Assembly (NCBI RefSeq): GCF_030408435.1
Contig: NZ_CP047046.1
Span: 1,470,572 to 1,534,571, forward strand
Source of the DNA: Corynebacterium auriscanis
GTDB taxonomy: Bacteria; Actinomycetota; Actinomycetes; Mycobacteriales; Mycobacteriaceae
Direction: 5' to 3'
DNA length: 64,000 nucleotides
Position numbers and translations under genes: made by a program
Shown: positions 55,641 to 64,000 of the stretch, one piece after another
Layout: every line of letters starts with the position of its first letter
Numbering within the stretch: the first letter of the stretch is position 1
The notes under the pieces: generated by a model
The model's input: the letters and a program-made list of their open reading frames with translations, nothing else
What the model was told of the DNA's origin: nothing
The model's database searches: none

Positions 55641-55780
55641 CTCAGCCGGACCGGCTCCCACCTCAACTGTGCTAACACTTGCTCAGCCGGACCGGCCCCC
55701 ACCTCAACCGCGCTAACACTTGCTCAGCCGCACCGGCCCCCACCCCAACCGCACCAGCCCCACCCCAGCCACACCAGTAC
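55641..55780. repeat. 41-bp tandem repeat between the exporter and pcaC-like genes
   Basis: Units start at 55641, 55682 and 55723 (CTCAGCCGGACCGGC.CCCAC...). The third is divergent and runs into the pcaC-like stop codon at 55781. The remaining intergenic bases 55551-55640 presumably carry the exporter promoter. Confidence 0.85.
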
Positions 55781-56284
55781 TTACTCCCGCGGCCCCAATT
55801 CCTTTTCCAGAACCTCCTGGACCACCTTCATCGCGCTCAAAGCCGCCGGAGCGCCACAGTAACCCGAGGCATGGATCACCGCTTCGGTGATCTCCTCCCG
55901 CGTCAGACCATTTTCTAAGCCACCACGTACATGTCCGCGCAACTCCTCGGTCGCCCGCAGCGCCACCAGCATGCCAATGTTCAACAAACTACGATCGCGC
56001 TTCGCCAATCCCGGCCGGTTCCACACAGCTCCCCACACGGTCGCAGTCACATGCTTTTGCAGTTCCTCCCCGTCCTTGCCCGCATTCCGTAGCAATGCCG
56101 CATCCACAAACTCGTCCCCCATGACCTCCCGGCGCGTTGCAATCCCCGCCTCGAAGGCCGTTGTCATGGCATCGCTCAAACCGGTGGCACCGTCTAACTC
56201 GGCTGCGTTGTCCCCCTGTTGGCCGACGCCCCCCGCCGCCCCACCGTTCATATTCCGTTGGTCATTCGCTGTCATCTCAGTCAT
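55781..56284 (-). CDS. Carboxymuconolactone decarboxylase-family protein, PcaC-like
   Basis: A 167-residue AhpD/CMD-fold protein. RREVMGDEFVDAAL, WGAVWNRPGLAKRDRSLLNIGML, HVRGGLENGLTREEI and YCGAPAALSAMKVVQEV agree closely with 4-carboxymuconolactone decarboxylases of the protocatechuate pathway. There is an extra low-complexity N-terminus of about 40 residues (NGGAAGGVGQQGDN). No other pca gene is seen, so either the rest of the pathway is elsewhere or the protein does something else. Confidence 0.82.
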   Translation of the reverse strand: MTEMTANDQRNMNGGAAGGVGQQGDNAAELDGATGLSDAMTTAFEAGIATRREVMGDEFVDAALLRNAGKDGEELQKHVTATVWGAVWNRPGLAKRDRSLLNIGMLVALRATEELRGHVRGGLENGLTREEITEAVIHASGYCGAPAALSAMKVVQEVLEKELGPRE

Positions 56285-56335
56285 CCTCCAATGCTTCTTG
56301 CGCGGCCTGCACTATTCATTTAACCCTAGGGAGGA

Positions 56336-56440
56336 ACGTGACCCCGAAGAAGAAACGTGCCCCTCCGAAGTAGATACGTGACCCTGAAGAAGAAACGTGC
56401 CCCTCCGAAGAAGGAACGTGAACCCGAAGAAGAAACGTGA
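56336..56440. repeat. 40-bp tandem repeat upstream of the kdp operon
   Basis: Units begin ACGTG at 56336, 56376 and 56416 (last partial). Each consists of two related halves (ACGTGACCCCGAAGAAGAA and ACGTGCCCCTCCGAAG). The full interval 56285-56571 otherwise shows no gene and probably carries the kdp promoter. Confidence 0.85.
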
Positions 56441-56486
56441 CCGAGAGTGGCGACACACTAACGGAGAACGAGGATGAAGGGTGCGA

Positions 56487-56508
56487 GGGGCGTCGGTTAG
56501 AAAGGGGC
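56487..56508 (+). repeat. Dispersed motif, copy 16 (kdp upstream region)
   Basis: GGCGTCGG at 56489-56496 followed by TTAGAAAGGGGC. Confidence 0.4.
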
Positions 56509-56571
56509 GGGTCGTTAAGAAAGCGTCAAAAAACGTTGGGATGCGGCGGGCGCGGTGCTGAGATCATCAGC

Positions 56572-56658
56572 ATGCTTTATGACGTTTTAATGGTCGCAGT
56601 GACCTGTGCCCTCTTCGGCGCAATGGGTGCCGCTGTCAAGGCGGTGGACAAGCTATGA
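56572..56658 (+). CDS. Small membrane protein upstream of kdpF
   Basis: A 28-codon ORF, MLYDVLMVAVTCALFGAM then GAAVKAVDKL, forms one hydrophobic helix with a basic C-terminal end. Its stop overlaps the kdpF start (ATGA), the same coupling seen between kdpF and kdpA and between kdpA and kdpB, so it is likely a real first gene of the operon. I do not recognise a named family. It could be a further small Kdp subunit, a membrane regulator or a leader peptide. Confidence 0.6.
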   Translation: MLYDVLMVAVTCALFGAMGAAVKAVDKL

Positions 56659-56747
56659 GTTGGGAATTGGTTGTCGGGGCGATTCTGGGAATCCTCGCCA
56701 TCATCTACCTACTGATCGCGTTGCTGAACCCGGAGAAGTTCTCATGA
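56655..56747 (+). CDS. kdpF: K+-transporting ATPase KdpF subunit
   Basis: A 30-residue single-helix peptide (MSWELVVGAILGILAIIYLL then [10 protein letters not shown]). The closing LLNPEKF is characteristic of KdpF, which stabilises the KdpABC complex. The start overlaps the small ORF upstream, and the stop overlaps the kdpA start by four bases (ATGA). Confidence 0.9.
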   Translation: MSWELVVGAILGILAIIYLLIALLNPEKFS

Positions 56748-58422
56748 CCGGCACGATCACAGGGTGGATCCCTGTCATCATCGTTCTGATTGCCCTGGCG
56801 GGTGTGTACGTACCTTTGGGCAATTACATGGCCAGGGTGTTTACGGGTCCCGGGCAAGCGGGTCCCGGGCAATCGGGCTCTGCACATACGGGTTTCGAGA
56901 AGCTGGTGTATCGGCTCACGGGTGTGAATCCCGACGGGCAACAAAAGTGGACGCGTTACGCGGCCAGCGTATTGGCGTTTTCCACTATCAGCCTGGTGTT
57001 CCTGTACCTGCTGCAGCGCGTGCAGCAATGGTTGCCACTGAACCACGGCAAGGAGCCGGTGACGTGGGATCAGGCGTGGAACACCGCGGTCTCGTTCACC
57101 ACAAACACAAACTGGCAGTCCTATTCCGGTGAAGTGGCCATGAGCATCCTCACGCAGATGGCCGGCCTGGCCGTGCAGAATTTTGTGTCTGCAGCTGTGG
57201 GTATCACCGTGGCTATTGCACTGATCCGCGGGTTGGCCAATCGGCTGGGTAATGGGGAGATCGGCAACTTCTGGGTGGACCTCACCCGTGCCGTTTTCCG
57301 CGTGCTGCTGCCGATGGCGGTCATTGGTGCGGTCCTGTTAATTTCGCAAGGTGCGATCCAGAACTTCCATGCCCCCACGACGGTGCAAACGATCACCGGT
57401 GGTCAGCAGACCATTCCGGGTGGTGCGGTGGCGTCCCAGGAAGTCATCAAGGAACTGGGCACGAACGGCGGTGGTTACTTCAACGCGAACTCCGCCCACC
57501 CGTATGAAAACCCGAACGCATGGACCAACATGCTGGAGATCTTCTTGATCCTGGTAATCCCCGTGAGCCTCACCCGGACCTTCGGGAAAATGATTGGTGA
57601 TACCCGTCAGGGCTGGGCCGTTCTGGCTGCAATGGCCGTGTTGTACTTCGGCTCTCTGGCTGTGGTGATGTCCAGCGAGACCTCCTTGGCCGCATTCCAA
57701 GGTGGCGGTATGGAGGGCAAGGAATACCGCCTAGGTGTACTGCCATCGTCGTTCTTTGCCGTGACCACAACGATGACCTCCACGGGTGCGGTTGATTCGT
57801 TCCATTCCAGCTACCACCCACTGGCCGGTGGCATGTTGATTCTGGACATGATGTTGGGCGAGATTTCTCCAGGCGGAGTGGGCACCGGCCTATACGGCAT
57901 GTTGATGATCGCACTGTTGAGTGTGTTCGTAGCCGGGCTGATGGTGGGCCGTACCCCGGAGTACTTGGGCAAGCGAATTGGTGTTTCGGAGATCACCAAG
58001 GTGAGCCTGTACATCCTCGTGATGCCGGCGTTGGTGTTGGCGGGTGTGGGTGTTTCAGCCATGCTTCCATCCACCCGCGATGCCGTTTCCGCATCGGGTC
58101 CACACGGGTTTAGCGACCTGGTGTATGCCTACACCTCGGCCTCCAACAACAACGGTTCTGCGTTTGCTGGCTTCGGCGCGGATACCCCGTGGTTCAACAT
58201 CACTTTGGGCTTGTGCATGCTGCTTGGTCGGTTCCTGCCCATCATTATGGCGCTGGCGCTGGCCGGTGACTTCGCCACGCAAAAACCGGCTGCGGAAACT
58301 GCCGGAACTCTACCTACTCACCATCCGCAATTCGTGGGCGTGATGGTCGGCATCGCCATCATTGTTGGCGCCCTGACCTTCCTGCCTACCTTGGTCCTCG
58401 GCCCATTGACGGAGGCTTTGTC

Positions 58423-58426
<4 letters not shown>
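56744..58426 (+). CDS. kdpA: K+-transporting ATPase subunit KdpA
   Basis: A 560-residue channel-like subunit of the KdpFABC pump, belonging to the superfamily of K+ transporters with four pore loops. Recognisable segments are [10 protein letters not shown] near the start, [51 protein letters not shown] and [11 protein letters not shown]. About ten membrane helices are present. I chose the ATG at 56744 because it overlaps the kdpF stop. It ends overlapping kdpB. Confidence 0.97.
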
Positions 58427-60663
<2,237 letters not shown>

Positions 60664-60690
60664 GCCGGGCGGGTATATCTGCTGGTTCTG

Positions 60691-60770
60691 CCCCTGCTAC
60701 AACCCCGCAGCTCCTGCTGCCACCCCACAGCCCCTGCTACCACCCCATAACCCCTGCTGCCACCCCACAG
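60691..60770. repeat. 20-bp minisatellite between kdpB and kdpC
   Basis: Exactly four 20-bp units (60691, 60711, 60731, 60751) of the form CCCCTGCTNCCACCCCANAN, inside the kdp operon. Confidence 0.93.
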
Positions 60771-60790
60771 CCCTCCAGAAAGGAAAAACA

Positions 60791-61387
60791 ATGGCTAAAG
60801 CTCCATCCGGCAACGGCCTGCGCCTAGCCTCCACTACGGTGCGCATCTTCTTCTTGCTCACCCTGATCCTGGGCATCGTCTACCCCATCGCGATGGTGGG
60901 TGTAGGCCGCATCATGCCGGCCAAGACCGATGGCTCTATGATCACCAACTCACAGGGCGAACCAGCGGGTTCCACCCTGATTGCCCAAGAGGTCACCGCT
61001 CCGGGTTTCTTCTACCCTCGACCCTCTGCCGCTGGGGATGATGGTTTCGACGCCATGAGCTCCTCCGCCACGAACCTCTCCCCCTCTAGCAAGGACCTGC
61101 AAGCGGCCATTGCAAAGCAGCGTGATGAGGTCGCTGCACGCGAAAACGTCTCCCCCAACGACGTTCCGGTAGATGCCGTGACGTCCTCGGGCTCTGGCCT
61201 GGACCCACACATCTCCACCCGGTATGCGCAGCTGCAGGCCCCGCGTGTGGCGAAGGAACGCGGGATCGACAAGGCCCGCGTGGACCAGTTGATCGCCGAT
61301 GCCACGGAAGGCAACTTCACCGGCAACCGGGATGGCGCCCCGGTGAATGTCGTGAAGTTGAACAAGGCCCTCAGCGACATGAGCTAA
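60791..61387 (+). CDS. kdpC: K+-transporting ATPase subunit KdpC
   Basis: A 198-residue subunit with one N-terminal transmembrane helix (ILGIVYPIAMVGVGRIM). The exterior domain shows GSTLIAQEV, FYPRPSAAG, VTSSGSGLDPHIS and the C-terminal NVVKLNKAL. KdpC assists ATP binding and couples KdpA and KdpB. AAAGGA lies before the ATG. Unlike the tightly overlapping kdpF-A-B, it is separated from kdpB by a 127-bp gap containing a minisatellite. Confidence 0.96.
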   Translation: MAKAPSGNGLRLASTTVRIFFLLTLILGIVYPIAMVGVGRIMPAKTDGSMITNSQGEPAGSTLIAQEVTAPGFFYPRPSAAGDDGFDAMSSSATNLSPSSKDLQAAIAKQRDEVAARENVSPNDVPVDAVTSSGSGLDPHISTRYAQLQAPRVAKERGIDKARVDQLIADATEGNFTGNRDGAPVNVVKLNKALSDMS

Positions 61388-61433
61388 GTGGGCAACCCCT
61401 GCTCCCCGTTGTGATTCGAGGTTCGGTCGCGGC

Positions 61434-61456
61434 GGGGGGCGTCGGTGTAAAAAGGC
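61434..61456 (+). repeat. Dispersed motif, copy 18 (kdpC-kdpD gap)
   Basis: GGCGTCGG at 61438-61445 in a G-run, followed by TGTAAAAAGGC. Confidence 0.6.
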
Positions 61457-61506
61457 ACTACGAAGGCCGGCGCGGCCGTGACAACAACGAGGAGACAACA
61501 GCGACC

Positions 61507-64000
61507 ATGGGACAGCGGGGCAAGCTTAAGGTCTATCTGGGATTTGCGCCGGGTGTGGGTAAGACGTGCGCGATGCTCAGTGAGGCGCATGACCTGGTTG
61601 ATCGCGGGCACGATGTGCTGGTCGGCATCGTGGAAGACCATGGGCGCGAGCGCACGCGGGCGCTAACCGAGGGCTTGCCGATTCTGCCACGCAAAATGGT
61701 GGCGCACCGCGGTGGCGAGTACGACGAGATGGACCTTGAGGCCGCGCTGGCCGCGCACCCGCAGGTGGTGCTGGTCGACGAGTTGGCGCACACCATCGTG
61801 GGCGCGCAGGATTCCGATGGAGACCGGCCGGCGGAGGGCGCAAAGCGTTGGCACGATGTGTATGCCCTGCTGGACGCCGGAATCGACGTGATCTCCACGA
61901 TGAATATCCAGCATGTGGAATCGCTCAACGATGTGGTCTCCGCCGTGACGGGAACGCGACAGCGCGAGACCGTGCCGGATCAGGTACTGCGCGATGCCGA
62001 TGAGATCGAGCTGGTGGACCTCTCCCCCGATGCTCTGCGCATTCGCCTGGCGCGCGGTGAGGTGTATCGACAACAGCAGGCTGAAACCGCACTGAACAGC
62101 TACTTCCGGGTCGGCAACCTGACAGCCCTGCGCGAGCTGAGCCTGCTGTGGCTGGCCGACAAGGTCGACGAGGTACTGGAGAAGTACCGTGAGGACGAAA
62201 AGATCCAGGACAACTGGCCCGCCCGCGAGCGTGTGGTCGTAGCAGTTCAAGGCGATGATGTCTCCGAGGCCCTGATCCGCCGTGGTGCGCGCATCACCGA
62301 GCGTGTGGCCGGGCGCGAAATGCTCGTGGTGTTCGTCTCAGGTGCCGATGGGGCCCTGGAGGGCGACGTGCCACGGCGGTTGCGCCGATTGCAGGAGCTG
62401 ACGGAATCCCTCGACGGCCAGTGGCGCGTCATCGAGGGCGACGATGTGGCCAAGACGTTGCTGGAGTTCGCGCGCACGGTCAATGCGTCGCAGTTGGTGA
62501 TCGGCCTGGGCACGCGCATGAGCCGCCTGTTTAGTTCCACGGCCCACAAGATTATCGATGGGTCCGGGCGCATTGACGTGCACATTGTGTCCACGGTGGG
62601 CTCGGCGGTGAAGAACGGGCGCAGTTCAACCGTTCGGTCGCTGCTGCGACGGGCGAAAACCTACGTGGTGGGGCGTTCGCGCCGGCACACTGGAGCGCTG
62701 GATACGACTCCACAGTTAAGCCCCGCCCGGCGCGGAGCTGGCTGGGCGTTGGCGATCCTGGGGCCGATCCTGTTAACCCTGTTCATGACGCCCTTCGATC
62801 ACCAGGAAGGTGCACTGGGTTCCATCCTGCTGGGGTATTTGACCATCGCGGTGTTCGCGGCGCTAGCGGGTGGTTTTGGTCCAGCGATTGTGGCTGTGGC
62901 CTTGGGTTCTGTGCTAGCAAACTGGTTTTTCACCCACCCCTATCGCACACTCACGGTGACCGAGCCTGCCAACCTGGTGCAGATCATCTTGTTTTTTGTT
63001 ATTTCGGTGGCCGTCGCGGTGGTGGTGGATATTGCGGAACGACGCCGCGCTGAGTCCAACCGACGGCTAGGCCAGGCGGTGGTGCTGTCCGACCTCGCGC
63101 GTGGCGCGCTGGATGAGGGCGATGATATCCACAGTTTGCTATCGCGGTTGCGGGAGACGTTCAACCTGCGGCGCGTGGATTTGCAGCAGTATTCGAAGGA
63201 GCGGAAAAAGTGGGTGACGATGGCGACCACCGATCCCGGTGGGATCGGTGTGCCATGGCCCGGTAAGAAGACCCCCGCGCACGTGGGTGCGGGCGACGGC
63301 ATGCGGTTCGTGTTGGGCGGGCGGGAGCTGTCACCGGCGGAAAGTGCCATGATCGAGGCTCACGGTGCGCGGATCACCGCCATTATCGACCGCGAGCAGC
63401 TGCACGCGATGCGCCGGGCGACGGCCGCGTTGGAGGCGGGAAACCGTGTGGGTACGGCCCTGTTGACGGCCGTGTCTCACGACTTGCGCACCCCGCTGGC
63501 GGGGATCAAGGCGGCGATCACGGGGCTGACGATGGACGACGTGGAGCTGGACGAGGATTCCCGCGCGCTGTTGATGGACACGATTGCCTCCAGCACCGAC
63601 CGGCTGGAGACGGTCATTGGGAATCTGTTGGATATGAGCCGCGTGAACTCCAACACCGTCACCGTCCATCACGCCCCGGTGAATTACGCCGACGTGGTGG
63701 ATGCTGTTATCGCGGAGCTGCCCGAGGCTGCCCAGTACATCGAATCGCACGTGGATGCCTCGGTGGCACCCGCGGTAGGTGATACGGGCTTAGTGCAGCG
63801 CATTGTCGCCAACATTGTGATCAACGCGCGGACGTACGCGCCGAATTCGCCCATTGAGATCCGCGCGCAAGAGGGTGTTAGTGCAAACACGGCTTCCCCC
63901 AGCACCGTGCAACTCATCATCAGCGACCACGGCCCTGGGTTTCCACCAGAGAAGCTCAACGACGTGTTCACTCCCTTCCAGCGCCTTGGCGATCAATCTG
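61507..64000 (+). CDS. kdpD: Sensor histidine kinase KdpD, 3' end outside window
   Basis: At least 831 residues, running off the right edge. The KdpD N-terminal domain has a Walker-type motif (GFAPGVGKT) and VDELAHT, followed by a universal-stress-like region. Four closely spaced transmembrane helices (DUF4118) lie at about residues 415-505. The phosphoacceptor is H658 in VSHDLRTP, and the ATPase domain begins near VIANIVINARTYAP with GPGFPP. KdpD senses K+ limitation and osmotic stress and phosphorylates KdpE, whose gene would be expected just downstream. The ATG at 61507 has GAGGAG about 12 bases upstream. Confidence 0.95.
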   Translation, partial: MGQRGKLKVYLGFAPGVGKTCAMLSEAHDLVDRGHDVLVGIVEDHGRERTRALTEGLPILPRKMVAHRGGEYDEMDLEAALAAHPQVVLVDELAHTIVGAQDSDGDRPAEGAKRWHDVYALLDAGIDVISTMNIQHVESLNDVVSAVTGTRQRETVPDQVLRDADEIELVDLSPDALRIRLARGEVYRQQQAETALNSYFRVGNLTALRELSLLWLADKVDEVLEKYREDEKIQDNWPARERVVVAVQGDDVSEALIRRGARITERVAGREMLVVFVSGADGALEGDVPRRLRRLQELTESLDGQWRVIEGDDVAKTLLEFARTVNASQLVIGLGTRMSRLFSSTAHKIIDGSGRIDVHIVSTVGSAVKNGRSSTVRSLLRRAKTYVVGRSRRHTGALDTTPQLSPARRGAGWALAILGPILLTLFMTPFDHQEGALGSILLGYLTIAVFAALAGGFGPAIVAVALGSVLANWFFTHPYRTLTVTEPANLVQIILFFVISVAVAVVVDIAERRRAESNRRLGQAVVLSDLARGALDEGDDIHSLLSRLRETFNLRRVDLQQYSKERKKWVTMATTDPGGIGVPWPGKKTPAHVGAGDGMRFVLGGRELSPAESAMIEAHGARITAIIDREQLHAMRRATAALEAGNRVGTALLTAVSHDLRTPLAGIKAAITGLTMDDVELDEDSRALLMDTIASSTDRLETVIGNLLDMSRVNSNTVTVHHAPVNYADVVDAVIAELPEAAQYIESHVDASVAPAVGDTGLVQRIVANIVINARTYAPNSPIEIRAQEGVSANTASPSTVQLIISDHGPGFPPEKLNDVFTPFQRLGDQS

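Overview
The window is a chromosomal segment of a high-GC Gram-positive actinobacterium, almost certainly a Corynebacterium. The evidence is gene order and protein type: a SepIVA-like DivIVA protein in the order mutM-rnc-DUF177-sepIVA-coaD-rsmD; the block ung-thiL-DUF3515-ddl-gpsA-mutT1-leuD-leuC-IclR, which matches the mycobacterial order known to me; a mycothiol-type arsenate reductase; a DUF222/HNH endonuclease; and several start codons 6-8 nt behind a -10 hexamer, the leaderless arrangement common in corynebacteria. I cannot name the species.

Layout. 1-6040 (minus strand): ComM-like AAA protein (cut by the window edge), YraN, DUF2469, RNase HII, signal peptidase I, ribosomal protein L19 and Tex. 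6060-11770: choline to glycine betaine module (betB and betT leftward, betA rightward). 11778-20091: translation and secretion genes (trmD, rimM, rpsP, ffh), with gdhA and a DUF222/HNH endonuclease between rimM and rpsP, and a convergent selO. 20232-31896: amtB, ftsY, a 1170-residue protein I do not recognise, smc and an AGCS amino-acid symporter. 31957-34517: arsenic cluster (arsO divergent from acr3-arsC, no arsR). 34569-48956: mutM, rnc, DUF177, sepIVA, coaD, rsmD, a stand-alone biotinyl-like domain, recG, a DAK2/FakA protein, ung, thiL, a doubled DUF3515 protein, ddl, gpsA, mutT1. 48957-51345: a degenerate repeat field interrupted by a decayed IS30 element. 51331-56284: leuD, leuC, a divergent IclR regulator, a Bcr/CflA-type exporter and a PcaC-like protein. 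56572-64000: high-affinity K+ uptake operon (small ORF, kdpF, kdpA, kdpB, kdpC, kdpD, the last cut by the window edge). Kdp and the betaine genes together suggest marked osmotic adaptation.

Three features are not explained by ordinary annotation. First, a short DNA motif (core GGCGTCGA or GGCGTCGG, usually followed by an A-tract and GGC) recurs about 18 times on both strands, in genes in different reading frames and at gene borders. Second, at least eight unrelated minisatellite arrays (10 to about 75-bp units) sit between genes, usually just after a stop codon; two look like copies of the last codons of the neighbouring gene (ddl, leuD). Third, the large unrecognised protein lies between smc and ftsY. 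A 28-codon ORF translationally coupled to kdpF, a tandemly duplicated DUF3515 protein and a SelO with an internal deletion are smaller oddities.
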